Part shown: in pieces, positions 1-7,500 of the stretch
Position numbering within the stretch: the first letter of the stretch is position 1
Layout: the number at the start of each line of letters is the position of its first letter
Assembly: GCA_964630635.1 (NCBI GenBank)
Contig: CAZVVM010000020.1
Span: forward strand, 1 to 22,532
Direction of reading: 5' to 3'
Origin: Colimorpha_A sp964630635
GTDB lineage: Bacteria > Bacillota > Clostridia > Oscillospirales > CAG-272
Length of the DNA: 22,532 nucleotides
The notes under the pieces: model-generated
What the model saw: only the letters and a program-made list of their open reading frames with translations
Told to the model about the DNA's origin: nothing
Databases searched by the model: none
Position numbers and translations under genes: made by a program

Positions 1-334
1 GCGGAACCGGCTTCGATCCGGGGCCGACGAAGCCCGTTACGCCGCGGATGTTGCGGACAACGTGCCAGGTCGCGTCGCTCATCTTCATTTTAACGAGGAC
101 GTATCCCGGGAAGATCTTTGATTCAGTTTCTTTGAGGACGGGATTTCCGTTCTCATCCTTGCCGTTTTCTTCGGTAACGGTCTCAACGGGAATACGAATA
201 TCCGTTATAACGTCCTGAAGATTACGGTTCTCGATGATTTTCTCGAGGTTTGCCTTAACCTTGTTCTCGTAACCGGAATAAGTATGCGCTACATACCATC
301 GCAGTTCGGAGCTTATCTCGTCGAAGTCACTCAT
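1..334 (-). CDS. nusG: Transcription termination/antitermination factor NusG (N-terminal part, cut by window edge)
   Basis: NusG binds RNA polymerase and modulates pausing, Rho termination and transcription-translation coupling. Translating the minus strand from 334 gives 111 residues beginning MSDFDEISSELRWYVAHTYS. It contains the NGN-domain signatures WYVAHTYSGYE near residues 13-23, FPGYVLVKM near 79-87, and WHVVRNIRGVTGFVG near 94-108. The C-terminal KOW domain lies beyond the left edge. About 18 residues between the two beta strands (ENGKDENGNPV and flanks) form the insert often seen in Firmicute NusG. The start is the ATG at 332-334, preceded by a strong GGAGGGA ribosome site. It sits 14 bp after secE in the usual rpmG-secE-nusG order, so it is probably co-transcribed from the promoter at 915-943. 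Confidence 0.95.
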   Translation of the reverse strand, partial: MSDFDEISSELRWYVAHTYSGYENKVKANLEKIIENRNLQDVITDIRIPVETVTEENGKDENGNPVLKETESKIFPGYVLVKMKMSDATWHVVRNIRGVTGFVGPGSKPVP

Positions 335-348
335 TTAAGTCCCTCCGA

Positions 349-630
349 TTAGACGAGCGATCCAATCCACGCAAGAAGATTGGACAGACCAAGGTCGATA
401 AGGCCGATAGCAACGCTTGCTACGAGAAGCACTACGATAACTACGCCGGTGCTTTTAGCAGTCTGTGCCTTTCCGTACCACGAGATCTTCTTCATCTCGC
501 TTTTGTTGTTCTTGAAAAAGCTTTTAATCTTGCTTCCGAATCCGGGCTTGCGGTCTTTGGAAGTCTTTTTCTTGTTTTCTTTTACCTTTGCCGTCTCTAC
601 GGCTTCGGTGTTCTTCTCAACTTCTGACAT
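349..630 (-). CDS. secE: Preprotein translocase subunit SecE
   Basis: SecE clamps the SecY channel in the general secretion machinery of the inner membrane. The 93-residue protein has a charged Lys/Glu-rich N-terminus (residues 1-35). It is followed by the conserved amphipathic segment (FFKNNKSEMKKISW, about 38-51), which lies on the membrane surface, and one hydrophobic helix (about 62-90). This is the single-helix form typical of Firmicutes. The start ATG at 628-630 has GGGAGA upstream at good spacing. It lies between rpmG (14 bp gap) and nusG (14 bp gap), the classical arrangement, which supports the call strongly despite low sequence conservation in the family. Confidence 0.95.
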   Translation of the reverse strand: MSEVEKNTEAVETAKVKENKKKTSKDRKPGFGSKIKSFFKNNKSEMKKISWYGKAQTAKSTGVVIVVLLVASVAIGLIDLGLSNLLAWIGSLV

Positions 631-644
631 TAACCGATTCTCCC

Positions 645-794
645 TTATTTAGATTCCTTGTGAACGGTGTGCTTCTTGCAGAAAGGGCAATATTTGCTCA
701 TCTCAAGACGGTCAGGGTCGTTCTTTTTGTTTTTCATTGTGTTGTAGTTGCGCTGCTTGCACTCACTGCAAACCATTGTGATTCTGACTCTCAT
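645..794 (-). CDS. rpmG: 50S ribosomal protein L33 (zinc-ribbon form)
   Basis: This is a 49-residue ribosomal protein of the large subunit. It begins MRVRITMVCSECKQRNYNT and ends with a CPFCKKHTVHKESK-type tail. The two CxxC knuckles (CSEC and CPFC) mark the zinc-binding C+ form of L33, the form not dedicated to zinc shortage. I chose the ATG at 792-794 because a GGGAGG ribosome site lies just upstream and L33 normally starts MRV. A longer reading frame to 845 adds 17 unconserved residues without a ribosome site. It is the first gene of the rpmG-secE-nusG unit, behind a leader of about 110 nt from the promoter at 915-943. Confidence 0.95.
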   Translation of the reverse strand: MRVRITMVCSECKQRNYNTMKNKKNDPDRLEMSKYCPFCKKHTVHKESK

Positions 795-815
795 ATTTTT
801 CCTCCCGATAGTATT

Positions 816-908
816 GACAAAGGTATTTTCGCCAAGCCGCGGCACCTTTGCCTGATTTTATCTCCCTCAAGAAGAAGGCAACAACAAAAAAGCCCTCTCC
901 GCAGAGGT
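816..908 (-). promoter_or_regulatory. Structured 5' leader of rpmG: terminator-like hairpin plus a 9-bp stem
   Basis: Two structures are visible in the predicted leader. The first starts at the predicted +1: CCTCT-GCGG-AGAGG (894-907) followed by GCTTTTTTG, which has the form of a small intrinsic terminator. The second is a 9-bp stem (844-852 pairing with 816-824, one G-U) with a 19-nt loop containing GCCGCGGC, ending about 10 nt before the rpmG ribosome site. These could form an attenuator or autoregulatory leader. That role is inference; I do not recognise a named RNA family. Confidence 0.45.
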
Positions 909-914
909 AGTACT

Positions 915-943
915 ATTCTATCACATTCAATTTCCTTTGTCAA
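915..943 (-). promoter_or_regulatory. Sigma-A promoter for rpmG-secE-nusG
   Basis: On the minus strand there is a perfect -35 TTGACA (938-943), a 17-bp spacer and a -10 TAGAAT (915-920), one mismatch from consensus. The predicted start is near 908, giving a leader of about 113 nt before rpmG. The -35 box is only 7 bp from the -35 box of the divergent DUF421 promoter. Confidence 0.85.
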
Positions 944-950
944 CACTTTT

Positions 951-979
951 TTGAAATATTTTTCTCATTATTTTATATT
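951..979 (+). promoter_or_regulatory. Sigma-A promoter for the DUF421-DUF4363 pair
   Basis: On the plus strand there is a -35 TTGAAA (951-956), a 17-bp spacer and a -10 TATATT (974-979). Each box is one mismatch from consensus. The predicted start is near 986, about 60 nt before the proposed DUF421 start. It is back-to-back with the rpmG promoter. Confidence 0.7.
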
Positions 980-1030
980 TTCGGAATAAAAAAACCGCGT
1001 GCGGGAAAACTGCTCAAAAAGGCATATATA

Positions 1031-1047
1031 AAGGGGGAAACGGCATT
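1031..1047 (+). promoter_or_regulatory. Ribosome site fixing the ATT start of the DUF421 gene
   Basis: The strong purine run AAGGGGGA (1031-1038) ends about 7 nt before ATT at 1045-1047. No ATG, GTG or TTG lies at usable spacing in this frame, so the site points to ATT as initiator. Confidence 0.6.
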
Positions 1048-1671
1048 TTTACAATAGTCATAAGAACGATAATAATATACGTATTCTTGCTTCTTTCAAT
1101 GCGTTTAAGCGGAAAAAGGCAGGTCGGCGAATTACAGCTTTCCGAGCTGATAACTGCGTTCCTCATTTCCGAGGTCGCAACGACGCCGCTCACCGATCCC
1201 GATATGCCGATCCTCTATGCACTGATACCCATAATGATACTTCTCTGCCTTGAGATCATAGTATCGTTTATCACTACGAAATCGGTCACGGTGAGAAGAA
1301 TGTTCGAGCCGCCCCCGACCGTTCTCATCGGAAACGGCAAGCTGAATATGGCTGAACTGAAAAAGCAACGCCTTACCGCCGACGAGCTGATAAGCTCGCT
1401 TCGTTTGAACAACGTGTCGGACATAAACACCGTTAATTTCTGCTTCCTCGAGCACAACGGACAGATATCCTCCTTTTCAAAGGACGAGGCACTCGCTTTG
1501 CCGCTGATCGTCGACGGAAAGATACACAACGGTCATCTGAAGCTTTTGGGGCGTGACGAGAATTGGCTCAAAGCCCGTCTGCGCGAGCAAAAGACCGATA
1601 TGAACGAGGTGTTTATCGCCGTCAGTGACGGAAACGCATTGACAATATTCGCAAAGGAGAAAAAGAAATGA
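1045..1671 (+). CDS. DUF421 (YetF/YcaP-like) membrane protein, apparent ATT start codon
   Basis: This is a member of the DUF421 family: integral membrane proteins with a short helical N-terminal domain and a soluble C-terminal domain, physiological role poorly known. In the first 50 residues the family signature MRLSGKRQVGELQLSELI is clear, followed by a hydrophobic pair (about 60-80) and the soluble part with PPPTVLIGNGKLN. No ATG, GTG or TTG gives a normal N-terminus; the nearest usable one (TTG at 1087) would cut into the first helix. Reading back in frame gives xFTIVIRTIIIYVFLLLSMRL, which matches how DUF421 proteins begin, and the first codon of that stretch is ATT at 1045. It has AAGGGGGA exactly 7 nt upstream. 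The product would be 208 residues. The stop overlaps the DUF4363 start (ATGA), so the two genes are probably translationally coupled. Confidence 0.85.
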   Translation: MFTIVIRTIIIYVFLLLSMRLSGKRQVGELQLSELITAFLISEVATTPLTDPDMPILYALIPIMILLCLEIIVSFITTKSVTVRRMFEPPPTVLIGNGKLNMAELKKQRLTADELISSLRLNNVSDINTVNFCFLEHNGQISSFSKDEALALPLIVDGKIHNGHLKLLGRDENWLKARLREQKTDMNEVFIAVSDGNALTIFAKEKKK

Positions 1672-2042
1672 AGGCGTTTGTCTTTTCTCTTTCAATAATT
1701 CTCGCAATAACTACACTCACCGTTGTAAGCGGTCTTTATGTCAAAAACGTGACTGACCGCCTTCTCGAGCTCGAAAAGCGGTTTCCCGAAAAAGAGGACG
1801 GAGAAAGCTCCCCGTCGTCGGTGATAACCGAGAGCGAGGAGCTTTTTAATTCTTCTTACGGGATATTGACGGCGGTAAGCCATACGAAGCTTCCGAACAA
1901 CGTAAAGACTTCGCTTGAGCATCTCGTTTCCTGCTATCTTCACGGGACCTACGCCGATTATATGGCGGCGCGTGAAAGCTACGTTGAGGCGTTACGTTCG
2001 CTTCGTCAGACAGAGCTTCCGTCATTTAAAGGGATTATCTGA
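1668..2042 (+). CDS. DUF4363-like single-pass membrane protein
   Basis: This 124-residue protein has one hydrophobic N-terminal helix (about residues 4-25), then a region rich in Glu, Ser and Leu that looks helical. The ending RSLRQTELPSFKGII is of the kind seen in DUF4363 proteins. DUF4363 genes commonly sit directly behind DUF421 genes in Clostridia. Here the ATG overlaps the DUF421 stop by 4 bp, which is the main support. The large extracytoplasmic or cytoplasmic tail has no catalytic motif I can see. The pair has been linked to sporulation or the cell envelope only loosely, and I would not assign a function. The 3' end overlaps the convergent DUF2344 gene by 8 bp. Confidence 0.75.
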   Translation: MKAFVFSLSIILAITTLTVVSGLYVKNVTDRLLELEKRFPEKEDGESSPSSVITESEELFNSSYGILTAVSHTKLPNNVKTSLEHLVSCYLHGTYADYMAARESYVEALRSLRQTELPSFKGII

Positions 2043-2646
2043 ACTCGGTCACGCCGTCGTCAAGAAGGACTCTTTTACGGAGTATGGTACAATCGGTTAT
2101 ACCGAGCACCTTTGCAATATAATCGGGATTCAGATACTGATCGGGGGACGCGCTCAACACGCAGGTGAGCTTGTTCCTATCTTTTTTATATGAGTGTATC
2201 ATCGGCTTGATGTCGGTCATTTTCTCACCGCTCTTGGTACGTTTAAGGAGAACTATCTCGTCCTGTTCAAGCGGATCGACCGAGAAATCCTCGTCGTTTT
2301 CAAGCTCGTACTCAGCGTAACGGATAGACACGAACTTGCTATCGGGCTTATATACGTCAAGCACTCTCATTTCGGGCGGAAAAGCGTTATTGAGGCGCTC
2401 GATAAGCTCCGCCTTCGACATCGGTCTTGTTATCTTGAAATCGAGAAGCTCGGTTACGCTTTCTGCACCTATCGACAAAGGAAGGGCAAATACCATTTTC
2501 GGATGAGGATTAAAGCCCTCTGAATACTTTATCGGTATTCCCGCTCTTATCATAACCGTTTTCATCGTGCGGTTAAGATCAAGGTGAGAAATGAACTGCA
2601 AGCTTCCTACCTTCGAAAACTTTATTCTTACAGCATCGGACAGCAC
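2035..2646 (-). CDS. TIGR03936/DUF2344 radical-SAM-linked protein
   Basis: This 203-residue protein is of the family that always accompanies, or is fused to, the TIGR03960 radical SAM protein. Its N-terminus has the hallmark VRIKFSKVGSLQFISHLDLNR, and YSEGFNPHPKMVFALPLSIG follows near residues 40-60. The biochemical role is not established; a tRNA- or RNA-related job has been suggested from context, but I cannot support that here. The start is GTG at 2644-2646 with an excellent GGAGGTG 7 nt upstream, sitting inside the last codons of the radical SAM gene. The two genes overlap by 19 bp. The gene ends 8 bp inside the convergent DUF4363 gene, with no room for a terminator between them. Confidence 0.88.
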   Translation of the reverse strand: MLSDAVRIKFSKVGSLQFISHLDLNRTMKTVMIRAGIPIKYSEGFNPHPKMVFALPLSIGAESVTELLDFKITRPMSKAELIERLNNAFPPEMRVLDVYKPDSKFVSIRYAEYELENDEDFSVDPLEQDEIVLLKRTKSGEKMTDIKPMIHSYKKDRNKLTCVLSASPDQYLNPDYIAKVLGITDCTILRKRVLLDDGVTEFR

Positions 2647-4481
2647 GTTCTTTCACCTCCAAGCTTGTTCGCTCCGCATCCGGAGCACTTTTCACGGCAG
2701 TTCGGAGTCGTTTTCGACTCAAACGCCTTTTTCCATTCACGGAGGAAAAATTCCTTCGTAACGCCGCAGTCGATTATATCCCACGGCAGAACCTCGTCAA
2801 ATCCGAACTGTCTGTTTGCGTAGAAGCTCGGGTCTATTCCTGCGTTTTCAAACGCCTTGAGCCAAGTCTCGTACGAGAAATGCTCGTCCCAGCCGTCAAA
2901 CTTCTGACCGAGCTTGTGTGCCTCGATAAGAACCGCAGAGAGCTTTCTGTTTCCTCTTGCAAACACCGCCTCGATACGGCTGACCTTTGCCTCGTGCCAG
3001 TTGTAGCGGATATGCTTTTTCGACTTGACCTTTTCAAGCAGATGCTCCTGCTTCATCATAAGAGTTTCGAGGGTATCCTGCCCGAACCACTGGAATGACG
3101 TAAACGGCTTCGGAACGAAGCAGGCAACGCTCGCGGTGACCGTCGGCGTTCTTCCCTTCGCGCGGTTGGGATTTTTATAGAACTCGTCCTCGACCTTGAT
3201 GGCAAGGTCGGCAATTCCCTCAATATCCTCAAGCGTTTCTGTCGGCAGACCGTTCATAAAGTAAAGCTTGACCGAGGTCTTGCCTGCCTCAAATGCGGTA
3301 CGGCAAGCTTTAAGCAGGTCTTCTTCGCAAACGTTTTTGTTGATCGCATCGCGCAGGCGCTGTGTTCCCGCCTCAGGCGCAAAGGTGATACCGCCCGTGC
3401 GGACCGTCGATATCTTATCCATAAGCTCCTTCGTAAAGCTGTCGATACGAAGCGACGGGAGCGACAAGCTGACCTTGCTTTCGTTCGTCCATTCGAGGAG
3501 CTTATCGGTAAGCTCGGGAAGATGTGAATAGTCGCTGATGCTTAACGACGAAAGCGAAATCTCGTCAAAGCCCGTGCTTTCATACAGGCACTTCGCCTGT
3601 TCGTTCAGCACGTCGGGCGTCTTATCGCGAACGGGACGGAAAATTATTCCCGCCTGGCAGAAACGGCAGCCGCGAATACATCCGCGGTAAACCTCAAGGA
3701 CGATTCTGTCGTGAACTGTCTCAATATACGGCATAATGAGCTTATCGGGGAAATAGCTCTTATCCATATCCTTGATTATTCTCTTGACTATCTTCGTCGG
3801 AATATCATCGTATTTGGGCGTATACGCTTCAATCGTGCCGTCGGGCTTGTAAGTAACTTCGTAAAGCGAAGGAACGTAGAAGCCGGGAAGCTTCGCAAGC
3901 TCGTGCAAAAATGCTTCCTTCGTATAACTGCCGTCATCCTTCATCTTGTTATAAAGACGGGTCATCTCGGGGAGCGCTTCCTCGCCCTCTCCGATGCTGA
4001 AAGCGTCGAAGAAATCGGCAACCGGCTCGGCGTTATATGCGCAAGGACCGCCGCCGACGATTATCGGATAGCTGTCGTCACGCTCGGACGCGAGAAGCGG
4101 AATGTTGCCAAGCTCGAGCATATTGAGAACATTCGTATACGAAAGCTCATACTGAAGCGTAAACGCAACGAAATCGAACTCGCTTATCGGATCACGGCTC
4201 TCGTGCGCAAAGAGAGGGATATTATTCTCCCTCATCTTCTCTTCCATATCGTCCCAAGGCGCGTAAACTCTTTCGCACCACACGTCCTTTTCGAGGTTGA
4301 GAACCCCGTAAAGGAGTCGCACGCCGAGGTTTGACATTCCGATCTCATACGTATCGGGGAAACAAAACGCCACGCGGCACTTAATTTCGTCCTTATTTTT
4401 TATTACCTGCCCATACTCGCCGCCTGTGTATCTACCCGGCTTAAGCACCTGCTTGAGTATCGAGCGCATTTTTTTATCCAT
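2628..4481 (-). CDS. TIGR03960-type B12-binding-like radical SAM protein
   Basis: This is a 617-residue protein of uncharacterised enzymatic function. The N-terminal ~220 residues have the B12-binding-like Rossmann pattern (VGGGPCAYNAEPVADFFDAF around 142-161, IGEGEEALPE around 163-172). The radical SAM core follows with GCIRGCRFCQAG (Cys268, Cys272 and Cys275), which ligates a 4Fe-4S cluster. The C-terminus is cysteine-rich (CREKCSGCG near 595-603 and a terminal CCPML), suggesting a second metal or cluster site. The ATG at 4479-4481 has AAAGGGA upstream. The DUF2344 gene overlaps its end, the expected partner arrangement. A terminator lies only about 25 bp upstream, so either a promoter is hidden there or expression depends on read-through. 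Confidence 0.9.
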   Translation of the reverse strand: MDKKMRSILKQVLKPGRYTGGEYGQVIKNKDEIKCRVAFCFPDTYEIGMSNLGVRLLYGVLNLEKDVWCERVYAPWDDMEEKMRENNIPLFAHESRDPISEFDFVAFTLQYELSYTNVLNMLELGNIPLLASERDDSYPIIVGGGPCAYNAEPVADFFDAFSIGEGEEALPEMTRLYNKMKDDGSYTKEAFLHELAKLPGFYVPSLYEVTYKPDGTIEAYTPKYDDIPTKIVKRIIKDMDKSYFPDKLIMPYIETVHDRIVLEVYRGCIRGCRFCQAGIIFRPVRDKTPDVLNEQAKCLYESTGFDEISLSSLSISDYSHLPELTDKLLEWTNESKVSLSLPSLRIDSFTKELMDKISTVRTGGITFAPEAGTQRLRDAINKNVCEEDLLKACRTAFEAGKTSVKLYFMNGLPTETLEDIEGIADLAIKVEDEFYKNPNRAKGRTPTVTASVACFVPKPFTSFQWFGQDTLETLMMKQEHLLEKVKSKKHIRYNWHEAKVSRIEAVFARGNRKLSAVLIEAHKLGQKFDGWDEHFSYETWLKAFENAGIDPSFYANRQFGFDEVLPWDIIDCGVTKEFFLREWKKAFESKTTPNCREKCSGCGANKLGGERTCCPML

Positions 4482-4505
4482 TGTCTTTCCCTTTCAAAAA
4501 TCTAC

Positions 4506-4533
4506 AAAAATGCAGTCTTTCGACTGCATTTTT
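4506..4533 (-). terminator. Intrinsic terminator after the pseudo-P-type ATPase gene (bidirectional in form)
   Basis: A perfect 7-bp stem TGCAGTC/GACTGCA (4511-4517 with 4522-4528) and a 4-nt loop are flanked by five A and five T, so it reads as a terminator on either strand. It lies 8-35 bp after the stop of the 1074-residue gene. Confidence 0.85.
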
Positions 4534-4540
4534 GATTCTG

Positions 4541-7500
4541 TTACATCAAAAGAAATCTTGAGATCAAATATACCGACGCAAGCCAGAAGAGCTGGTAAAG
4601 CGCAACGTAAACCGAGCTTATCGCCGCTATCGAGCCGAGGAACGCAACGGCGCCCGTTATCGCAATACCGCCTATTATCGAAAGAGCAGCTATCATAAGG
4701 TTGGTCTTGGTTACGTGCTTCGTCTTATCGCAGAGCGTAAACGCGCGGAGAAGCGCCTTTACAGACTTCTTCGATACGATACCGCTGTCGGTTCGGTCGC
4801 TTCCGCGGCTTCTGTCGTTCAGGTCGTCGTATTTGAGAACGCGCACGGGATATTTCGTAAGACGTATTCTCGTGCTCAACATCTCGTCGTTGATATTAGG
4901 GTCAACGGTCTTGATTCCGACGCAGATTCCCGACTTATAAAGGTTCTTGAGTGTTGCCTCAAATTCGGGATCAATACGGTAACGAACGTAGAACTTCGCT
5001 ACGACCTCGTCGTCGCAAACGAGGAACAGAATACTTATATCGCCGCCCTCGATCTCCTCATCCTCGGGATCGGTCACGGGGAGATAGCCGTTATGACGGA
5101 GATAATCCGCCTTACCTGCATAGAGGTGGTGTCCGTCAACGACGGTCTCTATTCCATCCGCATCTATCGAGATGACCTCGATGTTCTGCGAGCGTCCTAT
5201 ATCAGCCGTTGCGACGTTAAGAACGTCGGAAAGCGGTCCGCCGATGCAGGAATAAACGCTTGCCATATAGTAGATTGCAGTATCAAGCCGTCCGCTTCCG
5301 AACACCTTGATAGAACGGAGCTTAACGCCTGCCGTCGGGAACACTTCCCTGTCGTCAAAGCTTATCGAGGAAGCAGACGTGTACTCGTCAAGGGCGCCTT
5401 CACCTACTATTGCGCTTCCGTCGTCATAGGAGACCTTCGACGCGCGGAACATAGGCAAGCTGAACGCGAAGAACGCAGCCATAGGAAGCGCAAACGCAAA
5501 CGCCGCATAGCCCGTCGACATAGCGGATGCAAAGTCCTTATTTACGAACGCGCCGACTATAATTCCGATAACGAACGCAATAAGCGTTGCGGGAATAAAT
5601 GCGTTAAGCATATTCTTGACCGACGAATATTCACCCGTGCGGCGGAAATATCCGTCGATGAACGCCGTCTTGTTTATGCGGAATATGTCGGGCTGATTCG
5701 GAAGGAACTTATCAAACGCCTTCGTTTCAAGCTCCGCGTCGATAATATCAAGCTTTTCAAGAGCAAACTTGCTTCTCTTCGAGGATATAATTCTGAAGGT
5801 CATTATCTCACGGCGAAGATCAAGACGCTTGCCGAATGCGAACAGGAACAGCGCAAGCGCCATCGGGAAATTGAAGCCGACGATCGTGCTTCCTGCTCCG
5901 AAGAAGCAGGCAATTACCGAATAAAGAGCTGATATTCCGAGCATAACGGGAAGTATGCTTTCAACCGTTACTCTCTTGTTTATAAGATTCTTAAATCCGA
6001 GTATAACTTCCTTATAAAGAACGGCAAAGCCGATTATAAGAAGCTGGAAGCCCGTCATTATATGTACTACGGGGTAGAACTCGGGATTAAATACGTCAAG
6101 CGGCTTTCCGCCGAAAATACCGATATTCTCGTAGAAGAAAAGCACGATGCTTATAGCGGCGAGAGCGAAAAGCTTTATTGCGCTCTTGCCGTACTCTTGC
6201 TTGTAGTTTTCAAAAATTCCTTTTATCTCGGTCGGAGAGACGAATTCCTTGATCGGCTCCTTAACTTCCTCTTGCTTCGGCTTTTCCTTTACGGAATTCT
6301 CGTCGGGAATAAGCTCGTCTGCGCTGCTGCGAAGCTTGTCGGCAGATTCTTTGCCGATCGCGGCGTCAAGCTCCTCGTCCATACCGAACGCGACCATAAG
6401 GTTCGCGTCGATCTCGTCGAAGCCGTCCTCGTCAATTTCGCCTGCGAATTCGCTGTATTTATCAAACTCGGTCGGAACGAGTGCCGCTTCTTCGGTCGGA
6501 TCGGATACCGACTCGGTCTCGGGCTCAACCTCTGCTTCCGCTTCGGGCTCAACCTCCGCTTCCGACTCTTCCGCTTCGAAAAACTCCTCGTCGATCTCGT
6601 CGAGCATTTCAAGCTCTTCTACGGCTTCTATCTCCTCGATATTTTCAAGTTCTTCAAGCTCGTCAAGCTCTTCAATTTCATCCGCTTCGGCAAGCTCTTC
6701 AAGAGCTTCCTCTGCCGCCTCGTCGAAGATCTCTTCCTCGGGAGCTTCGTCATAGCCGTCGTACTCCGGCTCGTCCGCGGAAGGCACTCCGTAAACGTCG
6801 TCAAAGACGGATTCATCAAGAGAGAGATCACCGTCGGAGAAGATTTCTTCAAGAGAGGAAATGTCGGTATCGCGCGTCGGCTCCTCCTCTTCCTCTTCTT
6901 TTGGCTCGGGCTCTTCCTCGGAAGAATGGCTCGTAACGATGATCTCGTCGAAGCCGTCATCGTCTGCATCGGTATCCTCGGTAGAAATGATAGCGTCGCT
7001 TATTGCCGTAAAGGTAAGCGTATCGTCTTCCGCCTCGTCGTTTGCATCAAGGTTGAACGCTATCTCAACGGTGTTCGAAAGATTGATGGCAACCGTATCT
7101 CCGCTCGGCGCCGGCTCTTCCTCTTCTTCGGCGGGCGCGTTCTGCGCGGCGAGGATCTCGCGGACCGACATAAATCCGCCCTCGTCGTCCGACATATAAG
7201 CTATAGTCTTTTCAATATCGGTCATAGGACGAAGCGGCGCCTGCATCGTGTCCGCCATACTGTCATACGTATCGGGGTGATCAAGCTCGGGCACGTCGCA
7301 AACCTTTCCGCCCGCGCTCAAATCGTTATAAAGCTCCTCGTCGGGCGCGGTAAAGACCTTCGCGTCCTCTGCGTCCGGCTCTGCGGTACTTCCCTCGGTC
7401 ATCTCCTCGGGAACGTCTATTGCGGAAAGCGTCTGTACGAATTCTTCCTCGATCTCGAGCGGCTCGGATTTTTCGGTCATTCTCTTATAATCTTCCTCGG

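Noticed and set aside
795..845. N-terminal extension of rpmG (17 extra residues)
   Set aside because: It is not L33-like, lacks a ribosome site and overlaps the leader stem; the ATG at 792-794 has GGGAGG.
4715..5932. 405-codon plus-strand open frame
   Set aside because: It is a shadow of the pseudo-ATPase gene, with Arg/Lys-rich unordered composition and no ribosome site or family signature.
6249..6755. Serine-rich plus-strand frame resembling a surface protein
   Set aside because: The Ser runs arise from reading the acidic-codon repeats in reverse; it lies fully inside the 1074-residue gene.
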